DNA of 33,490 nt from contig JADGJG010000180.1 of assembly GCA_027596195.1 (NCBI GenBank), forward strand, positions 1 through 33,490. The letters are read 5' to 3'. How positions within the stretch are numbered: position 1 is the stretch's first letter; each line of letters starts with the position of its first letter. The notes beneath the pieces were generated by a model. The model was not told where the DNA came from, made no database searches, and saw only the letters and a program-made list of their open reading frames with translations. This document shows positions 10,001 through 20,378 of the stretch, one piece after another. The position numbers and the translations under genes are program-made. Source of the DNA: Podochytrium sp. JEL0797. Lineage: Eukaryota > Chytridiomycota > Chytridiomycetes > Chytridiales > Chytriomycetaceae.

Positions 10001-13000
10001 CCTCCATCGACTTGACACCCTCCTCCTCCTCGACAATCGACTTCTCGGCAGCATCAACGACACGCTTTCGGCGCCGGCTCCCACTCGCCGAAATTGCGAA
10101 AATATCGCGACTATTGCTATCCCGCCCCAAACTCGTGAACGCAATACTGCGCGGCAACGACCCATCCGACAAAACCTGCAACCCCGCTCCCACCACCGAC
10201 TTGGCCGCCACCACATACTGCAAAGCGTTCGTGTAGAGATGGCTCAAGTGACAAACGACCAACGGCGCAACGTAAAAGCAAATGATGGAGATGGGCGTCG
10301 CGAACCAGTCGAAATGGTTCCAGTGGGTTCGTTGGAAGACCATTTGGGACCGGATGCCAAGGTATTGAACTTGCCCGGGGATCAAGTGATCTTTGGAGTG
10401 GGCTTGTTTCGCCCAGCGGTCAACAGCGACCCATTGGTGGTAGCGGTTGTAGTAGTAAATGACCACGAGGAATGGAGCGAGGATGAAGAAGCGCATGTAG
10501 AACATGAGGCCGAGAGATGCGGAAAGACTTTCAGAGACGGGAGTGGAAGTCAGGCGCGACCACAGGAATTGAGAGCCGTGCATATAGATCGAAATGGCGC
10601 CGTCTGGGATGAAGAACATTGACACAACCATTATGATGAAGAAATGTCCCATTAGGAGGTGCGCTTCAAACATGCGGTGGAAGAGAGTGACAAGATGGCC
10701 GCGCTTGAATGCAATCTGGTGGCCTGGTCCGTATTCCAGAAATGGATCTCGTTCCATGTCGAGAGTCTTGGCAAACTCGAGAGCTCGAACTTCTTGGACG
10801 CATTCTTCGGCCTCGTGCTGTAATTTTCAAACAAGCAGTCAGAATTATTCCAGCAAAAGCATTCGCAAATGAGTTCACCTGCAAGAACCCTCGTTTGAGC
10901 GCCCACCCCGAGTCCAACGAGCCCCAAAGATGACGCTTCGCTTGGATGTATCTCGCCTTCAACCCTGAAAAGTATCCGTGCATCCCGGGCAAATCTTTGC
11001 CCTCCACATTACACTGCGACGCTGGCGAGTAAATCGTCTTGACAATCACGCGTCCGAAAGTCGCAAAGAAACACTTCAAGTACATGTGCAAGTCTTCTCC
11101 CATCGCTGCGGGGCCCGTGTCCCAGAAGTTGACGGACGCGCAAAATTCCATCGACAAAGAATACGCAGAGCACGGAAACTTGACACTCGACGAGTCGTAG
11201 AGGTTCGAGATGACCCCGACACACCAGAAAATGTCCGTCATGCGAGCAAACACGGAAACTTTCATTGCGTTGCGATCGAAAACGGTGGTGGGCGCAAACA
11301 TCATCACGTTGCGTTCCGCAGGGGTCGCTGCGACAAAGTGGTATGTGACGGCAGCAAAGTAGTCGTTGGCAAAGCACGAGTCGGAGTCAATCACAGAGAA
11401 GACGGATCTGGGTCTCTCCAACTCTTTCGTCTTCTTGTACGTCTCGGCGGTGGCCCAAGCAGTGTTGGCTGATTTGCCTCGAATTTCTCCAGGAATGTCC
11501 TTGGGATGCACCGAGAAGCGGATTGATTTGAACTTGGACTTGTACGCAGTGACGAGGGTCTTGGCTTTGGCCGTGCAGTTGTCCTCCGTGGCCTCCATTC
11601 CAAGCACAATCTGAACCAAATCGTTAGACCGCGGATTCCATTTGGAGAATAATCGAACAAAAACGCGTACCCTGTACGAACTCGCAGCCCAGACATGCGA
11701 AGCAAGGACATCCAGAGTCTCGCACAGCGTCCCCATCTCCTCCTTGTAGTTGGGGATGATAATCACGTGCACAACATCCTCGAAGCGCAAATCGCTCCCA
11801 ACAACATCCTGCGTCTTCTCATACCAATCCGTGTGAGAATGCTCTTTTGAGGCACGGTAGGCAATGTGGACAGCATACGCCGTGCGACAGTTGTTGGCGA
11901 GGAAGTAGAAATGAAGGCCGCCAAAATAAAGGCAATACACGATTGGAAAGTACACGGAACTGAAGATGACCATGGGGACGAGGAGAAGGAGCCAAAGGCC
12001 AAACAGGCGCTGCATCATGAAGCCGAGAATCTTGTTTCTGCGGTCTCTGGGCTCGTTCGAGTTCATGCGCTCGAGCTTCATGCGGCGGTAACACGTCCAG
12101 AGGACATTCGAGCCGGACATGAGCGCGCCGCAAACCTGGAGAACAATCAGAATTCCAAAGACGGTATCGTAAGCATTGGTCTCGGATCTTGGGAGCGAGG
12201 AACCCTGGTTCGGTGAGTCAGCACGCTGGAGCGAACATGACTGATTTTTCGATAGAAGCAAATTACAAAAACGCACCTGCAGCGCAACAGAACGATAAAC
12301 GAACGTGAACAAAAGTCCCCCAACCGCGCCAGAGAGAGACAAGGAAGTCATCATGACGCCAAACTTGGACAGTGCCAACTGGTTATCAAATCTTGCATCC
12401 AAGAGCAACGAGAGAATCACGCCAAAGCAGGCACCGAAGAGAGCAATCATCAAAGCAGCAGAAAACACAAACAATGGTCCATTCACAGTCAAAATCGCGT
12501 GTCTGGCCAGGATCGCCCACAGAATCTTGATGTTATAATTAATTAAGCACGTTCAGAAACCAAGGTGGGAATAAAACACTCAAAAAATTAACTCAACCTG
12601 GCTGACAGAAACAGCAACGAGAATGCCATGGCGCTTGCGGTTCAGGAAGCCGTTCGAAGTAATGATCCAAGAGAGAATGCCACCGCCGGCCAACGCGACA
12701 CCCATCAGAGAGTTGATATCCGCAGCTTGAGACAGAGACATTCCAAACTGGGATACCACAATGGACTGAAGTTGCGGGAAGCAGAAAAGTCCTCCGAGCT
12801 GGACAAAGAAGAAGATGGCATAGAGAACTTGATATTCCGCGGTGTGGATTTCTCGCATGAGGGGACTCGACGAAGAGGCTTGTTTTTCGCCACCTTTTTC
12901 GTCCGATTCGTAAAACCTGTTGTCAATTGGTTAGAAACGTTCCACATTGCAGAAAAGGGAACAAGAGAAAGTACGCAACTCCAAAATCGCCGCAACTTGA

Positions 13001-13819
13001 GATCCGATCACCATATCACCACGAAAGATGCAAGAACCACACAGGCCGGCAATGAGAAACATCGCACCAAGGAGAAGAAAACTGACAGCCAAAGAAAATC
13101 CACCAGCAAGCAAAGAGTGATGCACCAGCGGAACGACCACAACGCCAAATCCGATCGATCCGATCAAAACAGCAGACACCACCCCGGGCTTGTCCTGTCA
13201 GTGTCTTGATCAAAACCGACCCACGTGCGAGGGTTCAAACCATACACTCACCTGGCAGCAACACTCCAACGCGACCAAACAGCACATGAACGAAACACCC
13301 GAGCTCGCACCGCAAAGCAATCCGTCTTGGTGATGAGGGGAATCAGTTGTTTTAGTCGAAAGCACTCAAATAAGGTTTGACTCACACATGGCCCACACAA
13401 GCCACACTTTTTGCCACCACGCGCCAACCGCCGATCCGATCAAACCACTACAGAAGAGCAACGAACTCGAAGCAGAGCAGAACTTGACACCAAACCGCGC
13501 AATCAGGGGAACGGAAACAGCAGCGGCCAGGCCAAAGGCGGAAATGGCGAAAAAGAAGGCGATCGAAGCCAAGCCAGGGGAGAATCCAAACGCGGTTGAT
13601 TCAAGAGACATGCCAAAGCCAGACCAAGCGTACACCGAGCTGGGACCGAGCTGGTGCATTGGTTTGTTGGTGAGTTGAGTGCTGGGATCGGGTGGAGGAA
13701 GCAGCACAAACCATCACGAGGGGAACACCGAGAAGAAGACGCCAGTTGAACGAGAGGTCCTCTGGACCAGAGTAGCTGTGTTGAACTGGATCAGAGTAGG
13801 TGGGAAGCACTTGTTGCAT
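7007..13819 (-). CDS. Four-domain fusion: MFS transporter - GT2 glycosyltransferase - acyltransferase-3 - acyltransferase-3
   Basis: Sixteen exons (13819-13712, 13650-13386, 13325-13252, 13194-12980, 12916-12598, 12525-12277, 12204-11671, 11610-10879, 10817-9897, 9830-8831, 8773-8511, 8446-8366, 8307-8026, 7975-7479, 7422-7331, 7263-7007) join in phase through 15 introns to about 1,962 residues. MFS covers about 25-450. The GT2 unit (about 470-1060) shows PNYKEE (561), DxD-type IDSDS (662-666), GED (759-761), QAKRHLWG (811-818) and C-terminal helices. The first AT3 domain (about 1110-1515) starts DYVDGLR and keeps RSFRLYW and a conserved Glu. The second (about 1551-1930) starts YINGLRG and keeps RRPFRLW and YLLHP. 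Each domain junction lies inside one uninterrupted exon (7, 9, 11). Family knowledge suggests membrane glycan synthesis, transport and O-acylation; substrate unknown. The donor at 12979 (GTTGCG) and the exact end of exon 1 are the weakest splice calls. Confidence 0.85.
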
Positions 13820-13903
13820 CGTTTGGTTTTTGGGCTTGTTTTTTGCACTTCAAAAGACACGCGTTTTTTCTTCATCAGAGCGTTACACAAAACTCTCACG
13901 AAA
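13820..13903. promoter_or_regulatory. 84-bp divergent promoter between the fusion gene and acetyl-CoA synthetase
   Basis: The two start codons point away from each other with only 84 bp between them, so transcription of both must start inside this stretch or inside the neighbouring gene. It is T-rich on the plus strand and contains one palindromic ACGCGT at 13859-13864, roughly midway. ACGCGT is the core of the yeast MCB element, but no factor can be assigned here. Shared control of the two genes is inferred from the spacing. Confidence 0.55.
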
Positions 13904-16215
13904 ATGTCTCACATCGCCTCTCTTGAAGAGTACCAGCAACTGTACAAGAAGTCAATCGAGGAGCCAGAAGTGTTTTGGGAAACCATCGCGCGTGAGGAAG
14001 TCGAGTGGTCCATTCCGTTCGAGGACGGTGACGTTGTGCGAGGGTGGGCCGCCTTCGTTTCAACTCATCAAACGATCAACTACTGTGCTCAATTCATTAA
14101 TCATTCTATATAGCAACTTTGCGGAAGGCTCCGTCGCGTGGTTTTCATCCGGTTTTCTCAACGTTTGCGTCAACTGTGTCGACCGCCACGCCGCAGTGGA
14201 TCCCAACCGCACCGCCCTGATCCACGAGGCAGATGAACCAGGACAAGACTGCAAGATCTCTTATGGAGAGTTACTGGTTCAAGTGTCGCGATTCGCGAAT
14301 GCCTTGCGCAGCTTGGGTGTCTCGAAGGGTGAGGGTTCACAAGCCTCCTCGCATCTCCATTTTTCAAGACACTCACGCGAATATTTGAACCTCTTTCAGG
14401 CGATACTGTTGCCATCTATTTACCAATGATTCCTCAAGCGGTCTACGCCATGCTCGCTTGTGCCCGAATCGGTGCTGTTCACAGGTGAGGATAATATTTT
14501 TGAGAGCGAATCGCGGGCTGCTGGTTCTTGGCTGATTCTTCGCCTTTCCAAACCAGTGTCGTGTTTGCTGGGTTCTCTGCCGAATCGCTCGCTGGGCGCA
14601 TTCAGGATGCCAAGTCCAAGATCCTCATCACGTCCGATCAAGGGAAACGCGGTGGGAAAACTGTGCACTTGAAACAGATTGCCGACCTTGCCGTAGGTCA
14701 GTGTCCATCGATTCAGGTTTGGCTTGACTGATAGTGTCTTGAGTTGCTCACCGATCTGATCCTTTTTTCACAACAGCACGTGATCGTGTTCAGAAGAACT
14801 GGCGACCCCATGGTACCGTTCACGGCTCCAAGAGACGTTTGGTGGCACGAGGTCATCGTAAGTATCTTCCGTCTCATGTTTCACTGCACCAGTCTTCTCA
14901 TGACGCGCGACTCGATCAGGAATCCCAAGGCACGCACTGCGAACCCGAGCTCATGAATGCCGAAGATCCCCTTTTCATCCTTTACACGTCTGGAAGCACC
15001 GGCAAACCAAAAGGAGTCCTCCACACGTCCGCCGGATTCCTCATCTCCGCCATCGTCAGCCTCAAATACGCGTTCGAAGTTCGCCCCGGAGACGTGAACG
15101 GCTGCATGGCAGATGTCGGATGGATCACTGGCCACACGTATGGCGTGTACGGGCCCCTCGGGCTCGGAGTCACGACTCTCGTCTTCGAATCCACGCCCAC
15201 GTATCCAAACGCCTCGCGGTTCTGGCAAACCGTCGACAAGCACGGAATCACTCAACTTTGGTCCTCTCCCACCGCGCTGCGCCACCTCCGCAAATGCGGA
15301 GACGAGTTTGTCACTCCTTTCGACTTGTCGACCCTCAGAATCCTCGGTTGCAACGGCGAGCCAATCAACCCTGAAGTGTGGGACTGGTACAACACTGTGG
15401 TGGGACGGAACCGGTGCGTCGTCGTGGATAATTATTGGCAGACGGAAACGGGCACGATTGTTGTGAGCGCGATTCCCCACGTGACTGAAACGAAGCCCGG
15501 GTCTGCAACTGTTCCGTTTTTCGGGATCGAGCTAGGGATCGTGGATGCGGAGACTGGAGAGGAGTTGGTGGGAGACGAGGAAGTGACTGGCGTTTTGGTA
15601 GTCAAGAACTCTTGGCCAAGCATGTTCAGAACCGTTTACGGGGACCACGAGAGATTCTTAGATACGTACATGAGACCGTATCCGGGCTGCTACTTTACGG
15701 GTGATGGAGCACGACGCGACAGCGACGGGTATTATTGGATCACGGGTCGCGTCGACGACGTGATCAGCGTTTCAGGGCACCGCCTGTCCACTTCAGAAAT
15801 CGAATCAGCCTTGATCCAGCACCCCTTGATTGCGGAGAGTGCGGCCGTTGCCATTCCAGACGAATTGACGGGGCAAGCCATCGTCTGCTTTTGCACGCTC
15901 AAGGACTCTCCCAATTCGGCCCCGCAACCCTCCACCGACGACTTGAAGCAATTATCTTGCACGTTCCGTCGTCACGTTCGCACCAAGATTGGCCCCATTG
16001 CAACTCCCCAATCCGTGTATGTGGTCGCCGACTTGCCCAAAACGCGAAGCGGCAAGATTATGCGCAGAGTTCTCAAGAGAATCGCGGCGGGAGAAGTCAG
16101 TGTGAAGGATGTGAAGGATGAGGCGCATGTGAAGAGAAAGCTTGGCGATGTGAGCACGTTGATTGAGCCGGCTGTTGTTGGTGTGCTGGTGGACAGTGTG
16201 GCGAGACAGGCTTGA
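13904..16215 (+). CDS. ACS: Acetyl-CoA synthetase (AMP-forming acetate-CoA ligase)
   Basis: Converts acetate, ATP and CoA to acetyl-CoA, AMP and PPi. Exons 13904-14043, 14114-14328, 14400-14484, 14557-14716, 14777-14857 and 14920-16215 join in phase to 658 residues, the normal length. Visible: the N-terminal [17 protein letters not shown] stretch, RDVWWHE, the P-loop [10 protein letters not shown] (250-259), YWQTETG (399-405), the hinge region [18 protein letters not shown], and C-terminal SGKIMRR with its catalytic, often acetylation-regulated Lys (about 606). For the last intron I used the acceptor at 14919 (62 nt), which keeps the usual spacing between WWHE and AEDP; an acceptor at 14892 would make a 35-nt intron and add nine residues. 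AATAAA follows the stop at about 16299. It is transcribed divergently from the fusion gene, whose AT3 domains would be expected to use an acyl-CoA. Confidence 0.95.
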
Positions 16216-16516
16216 CTTTGGTTGTCGTGGGTTGGTTTGCATTGCGCTCTGGTTTCTTTTTGTCTTTTGACACTCTTTTTTGCTTGTCTGCCGCGGAAAT
16301 AAAAATGAGAGTTTGGCGTCCGAAATTATGCATTCGGACAAAAATTTCAATTACCCGACGTTAGGTATTTATGCTCAATTTTGATTATTATGTCTTGCCA
16401 AGAAGCGTGGGAAAGAGATGATTGAGTCATCGAACTTGGCGTTTGCAATCGCCTGAGTCGAACTTGGCATGAACAACAAAAAACACCTCGAAACCGCTAC
16501 GACCATCCCATCATCC
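16216..16516. other. Intergenic region between ACS and the first Slm1-like gene
   Basis: Holds the ACS 3' end with an AATAAA signal near 16299 and the leader of the following gene. A TATTTAT string near 16366 could be its TATA element. An ATG at 16469 is in frame with the downstream gene, but the paralogs indicate the start at 16517. Nothing else is seen. Confidence 0.45.
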
Positions 16517-18164
16517 ATGACAGATAGAAACACTTCTCCAGAATCAGCACACTCTTCTCCAGTAAACCTTGATCCTGCCGATGTCCTGATCGAACGAGCC
16601 AAAGGATGGAAGGAATTTGTCTCCGCCTTGAAGCACAAGTTTGAACGGAAAGCGGAATTCGAGAAGGCTGAGCTTAAGATTCTTGTTGCCGATCAGAAGG
16701 TACATATCCCCTAACTGGAGTGTAGCAATGAGCAGACAACGGATGGTGTGTAATCGTCAACCCTATCGAACGAGATGCTACAAGCGGATTTGAACAACGA
16801 AACGATACTTGGATTACGTCGCATCTAATCGACAAAGCTCTCTGTTGGTTTCATAACTAACTATTTTCTACAAATCGTGACTCAACTATAGGGCTGGTCA
16901 TCTCCTTTCCCACTCCGAGACCTTTCATTTGTCGAGGAATCCTCAATCAGGAGTCTTTCGTCCACGTTACAGTCCGATGCAACAGCAAAAGTTTCTCAAC
17001 ACACGGCATTGCTCGAGGGGTTGCTGAACCAAACCGTTCCCGCCTTGGATGGTCTCAATCAGAGTCTCAAAAAGAAGGTGCTCGCTTTGGAGACCGATCA
17101 GAAGGTGAATTTGATTGCTTGCCGTTTGCTCTTCAATATTCCTCATCCACTTTTCTGCGACAGGAACGCCGCACCGAACGAATCCAAGACATGGACTTGG
17201 TCTCCAAAGCCAAACAGGCTCTTTCCAAAGCCCTCCACGCCTCCGAATCCAACAAAGACCCATGGCTCTTGAATCTTGAACTGCGCGTGAAACTATCCCT
17301 CGCGACCACCCGCCACGAAACTCGAAACGAATCCCTCAAAGCCGCCAAGACCGATTTCAAACTCTTTGAAGCCAATTTGATTCGACAGCTCAAGATTGTG
17401 TTGATGGGTGTCATGTCGTTTACCGAGATTATGCCCACGCGAACGGATCTGTCTGCCGAGATTGAGAAGGCGTTGGAAAGTTTGGACACGGAGAGGGAGT
17501 GGCAATTGTTTTGTGACGCAAGGTTGGATAAGACGGAAGGACCCGCCATGTTTGAGACGGAGCATGAAGAGTGGTCTCATGAGGCCATGGTGCAGGTTGT
17601 TTACGAGGGTGTGTTTGGTCGCAAGGGGATCTTCAACAGTTTCCGTGAACATTATTATGTTCTAACCGTCGGTGGATTTCTTCATGAATTCAAAATGAAG
17701 CCTTCGGTCGAACATGGTGAATGGATGGACCCTGAAGATACGATCCAACTTGCAGATTGTTCCTTGGGTCCGCTCGGAATCGACTGTCAGTTTTCGTTGG
17801 CGGAGAAGAGGAAGGGTGCCATGTTTCAAAAGTCATACAGAGTTGGTTTTCCTTTTTTCTTCGTCATCTTCGAACTACGGGGCGCTAGCTAAAATTCTGC
17901 TTTCAGTTCTTGGGCTCTTCGTTGTCCGAAAGCGAGGTGTTCCACGCGGCCGTCGCGTCGGTCGCCAACATTGCCATGGAGCTGCGATCTACCGAAACTG
18001 TTGTGAGAATCGCCGGTCAAGATTCCCCTTTGTCGTCTCCGTTGCCGCCTCTTGACAGTCCTCGTCGTGGATCAGTGATTTCTTATTATGCGAACGTGGC
18101 TGGAGATACAGCCGCAGACCCGATCATTGCTTCTTCTTCCGCTGCTTGGTCGAATTCTAAATAA
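16517..18164 (+). CDS. Slm1-like BAR-PH protein, copy A
   Basis: Exons 16517-16699, 16892-17104, 17164-17841 and 17907-18164 encode 443 residues. Residues about 16-270 form the Slm1-type helical BAR region, starting LDPADVLIERAKGWKEF and including TDFKLFEANLIRQLK. Residues about 275-386 form the PH domain, with VVYEGVFGRKG, HYYVLTVGGFLHEFK and QKSYRF. In yeast, Slm1/2 bind PI(4,5)P2 at eisosomes and act as TORC2 effectors; that role is known for the family and only inferred here. The start at 16517 matches the paralogs; an in-frame ATG at 16469 would add 16 residues. It lacks a Lys-Ala pair found in copy B after the Gly-Arg-Lys of the PH domain. The stop codon overlaps an AATAAA (18160-18165). 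Confidence 0.85.
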
Positions 18165-18199
18165 ACAAATGATTCGAGCGATCTGTTGTAATACAACTT

Positions 18200-19132
18200 G
18201 TTCGATGCACCTGCTTTGAGGAGCTGCGTGCGTGCGGTCGGGTCGTCTTCTTGAATCGACATGTTGAGGGCTTCGGTGATTACAGATGGGCACGATTGCA
18301 TGACTTTGGAGATGAGGTGTGGAGCGCTGCCTGATGGTCGTTGCGGGCTCAACCATCGTCACAGCGCCATAGCTGGGAGGTTTGTTGCCCGGCTGGTTGC
18401 CCTCTAGCCTGGTGAGGCTGTCGGGTGGTGCTGGGTGACCTCCGCTCAAAGTGGTGGTGGTGATTGCTGATACCGTATCTGTTTTCAGCAGCCTTCTTTT
18501 ATTTTATTGAGGCCGACTGAGTGCACTCTAAATATATAAGTATTAGCACAAACCAATAGATCTCCAATGGCAACATAACAAATAACCGGCACAAGAAGAG
18601 GGACGGAGAGTATATCTGGCACACAGAGGCTCGTCGGGTCGACCAGTTCAAACGCGCGGCGGTCGTCGGTTCCATGGAAGGATTTGGCTGCAAGCAGTAC
18701 ATCTGCGGCGGTGACGGGACATGCTGGAGACGAGAGAAGTAGTTTTCGGCATTTGCAGCTTTGCAAGTCGATTGAAAAGGACACTGCCCCCGCAGGTGGT
18801 AAAGCGCGTGTGGCGAGGAGAAGCGAAAAGGATCGAGTCTTCGTCTTGCGAAATGGTGGTTGCGAACGCGACGCGACTCACGGGCACTTTTCGCGAGAGG
18901 AGCAACTGAAGAACGGGCATGTGACGGTTCAGGATCGCGCAGTGCAGTGAGCTCGGTGAGATCAATAGATCGATCGATTCAAATGTGTCGCGGGGTGAAA
19001 CGAGAAGGAGCTCGAGAATCTCAAGTTGTCCGTCTCGAGACGAGAGTTCCATGCAGCGACGCCAGAGTTCCCGCGAAGCGCCGCAGAGGAAGCGGTGGTG
19101 GACTTCTTCCAACGGGGTAAACGGGTCGAACG
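18200..19132 (-). pseudogene. Decayed partial copy of the ankyrin gene
   Basis: Two blocks match the ankyrin gene at 2799-5605 in the same orientation. About 18200-18310 corresponds to 3946-4047 (shared peptide pieces VMQSC, LLKAGA). About 18627-19132 corresponds to 4090-4592, with clear shared peptides such as FDPFTPLEE, HHRFLCGASRELWRRC, DGQLEILELLLVSPRD and FATTISQDEDSI. Frames are broken between the pieces, and both ends of the gene are missing. Roughly 310 bp of unrelated sequence replaces about 42 bp between the blocks. Directly upstream is Slm1-like copy A; directly beyond is a fragment of the fusion gene, so the order copies that of the 2.8-13.8 kb region. Confidence 0.85.
18311..18626. 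other. Unrelated ~310-bp insert inside the ankyrin relic
   Basis: Sequence here has no counterpart in the intact ankyrin gene and separates its two matching blocks. It includes a GC-rich part (18340-18460) and an AT-rich part with CTAAATATATAAG near 18529-18541. I see no clear terminal repeats or target-site duplication and no coding sequence. It may be an inserted element fragment or replacement DNA. Confidence 0.4.
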
Positions 19133-19140
19133 GCCGGCGG

Positions 19141-19336
19141 GAAATTAAATCGCAACCGAAGCCACATCCTTCCTCCCCCCTCTCCGCGCCTTGACCCAAT
19201 CCCGCACCGCATACCGCTGCTTCATGCAAGTCACATCCACCTCCTTCTTCCCCTCAATACGACATTGCACTCGCGCCCTTGTCAAACACCATCGTGAACA
19301 GCTTGGACGTCACAATCGCAATTGCCAAGAAGCTAT
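19141..19336 (-). pseudogene. Relic of the C-terminal exon of the fusion gene
   Basis: On the plus strand this stretch aligns with about 7003-7213, the last exon of the MFS-GT2-AT3-AT3 gene, in the same orientation. Shared strings include CTCTCCGCGCCTTGACCCAA (one change) and CCCTTGTCAAACACCATCGT. A deletion of about 16 bp near 19254 and several substitutions break the frame. The next block is joined directly to the other end of the same gene, with all of the middle missing. Confidence 0.85.
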
Positions 19337-19339
19337 ACG

Positions 19340-19487
19340 GCAGAGGAACGGAAACAGCGGCGGGTGCAGGCCAAAAGCGGAAGCGGCACAAAAGAATGCG
19401 ATCGAAGCGAGGCCAGGAGAGAATCCAAACGCGGTCGACTCAAGGACCACTACACAGTCAGACCACACATACACCAAGCTGGAAACA
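19340..19487 (-). pseudogene. Relic of the N-terminal MFS exon of the fusion gene
   Basis: Aligns with about 13503-13651 (exon 2, first MFS helices) in the same orientation; shared strings include GGAACGGAAACAGC, GAATCCAAACGCGGT and ACACC(A/G)AGCTGG. The frame is broken by small indels. Because the preceding block comes from the very end of the gene, some 6.3 kb of the original have been lost between 19336 and 19340. No trace of the acetyl-CoA synthetase that follows in the intact region is visible. Confidence 0.8.
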
Positions 19488-20378
19488 ACACAAATTCGCT
19501 CCAAATTTTCTTATTTTTTATTCTTTGAGCCACGAGACAAAACTCGAAAAAAGCGCGAATTCCCTTTCCTCCCCACCTCCATAATTTATATGGAAGGCAA
19601 TTTATATGGACTGACCCCAACATCAACACACTCGGATGGTAATTCTTTGAGCCATAAGCGTGTCCAGAAAAAGCGGATCTTGGAGAGGCCTTTCAATCCG
19701 AACTCACTTAATAGGAAGCGATCTGTGCCAAGGTCGACGGAAACTTCGAAATGTCCCTTGTAGCGGCGGACAAAATGACCTTGGAGCTAAAGCACAAATC
19801 CTTCAACTTGCCGATGATTGATGCAACCATGACTAGAAGCGCGTGTTCCTCGAGCCAGTTCGTTGTCAGTCATGTTTTTGTTGTCGAAAACGAGTGTTGT
19901 GGCTGGTTTTAGATTCCATGGGCAAAATAAATCATACACGCGTCCTCATTTGGGATCACATGCCCCGTAACACAGCGGATATTTCGTGTCTGCTTCAAAT
20001 AATCGGATTAAATGGCATCCTGGGATTTACTGCAGCTGCCATTTAGAGAATTATGAATGTCCTCCTTAAGGCTTGCGTCTAGGATGCAAGCCGTTGGGCT
20101 ACGGTAACGCGTTTTATAAAAAAAGTCTTCAAAATTTTCTAGAATTCGGGATAGCTGTTCCAAATGACGTCTTTGGATGTCCCTGGGAACGCCAAAAGCG
20201 TTTCTACATAGTCGTTTTTTCGCGTACTCGTAAGCTCTTCATTTCGAATGAATTTTTCAGTTCTTCCACTTTCGTTCCGGTTGTAAAAAGAAAAAATGGG
20301 AAAATAAATGGCGTTGAAACGCGCCCCCTGGGACCAAATACAAATCTCCGGGAAACCGCAACGACCATCCGATCAATC
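19488..20378. other. 890-bp spacer between the relic block and Slm1-like copy B
   Basis: No recognised gene. It has a 12-bp direct repeat AATTTATATGGA (19583 and 19599) and an open minus-strand stretch of about 66 codons without an ATG (19586-19785), with peptide pieces KGHFEVSVDLGTDRF and WTRLWLKELPSE that I cannot place. A hairpin lies at 20071-20097. The last part is the leader of copy B and resembles that of copy A. In the intact arrangement this position would hold acetyl-CoA synthetase; I see no ACS remnant. Confidence 0.5.

Noticed and set aside
14858..14892. 35-nt intron in acetyl-CoA synthetase
   Set aside because: An acceptor at 14919 gives a normal 62-nt intron and restores the family spacing between WWHE and AEDP.
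18648..19229. 193-codon minus-strand frame that looks like an ankyrin gene
   Set aside because: It is part of the decayed copy, joined to a fusion-gene fragment and lacking both ends of the ankyrin gene.
20070..20112. tRNA-like stretch with a strong hairpin (GGCTTGC/GCAAGCC on the minus strand) and a D-loop-like string
   Set aside because: No T arm with GGTTCRA, no matching acceptor stem, and an A-C mismatch next to the loop; at best a degenerate remnant.
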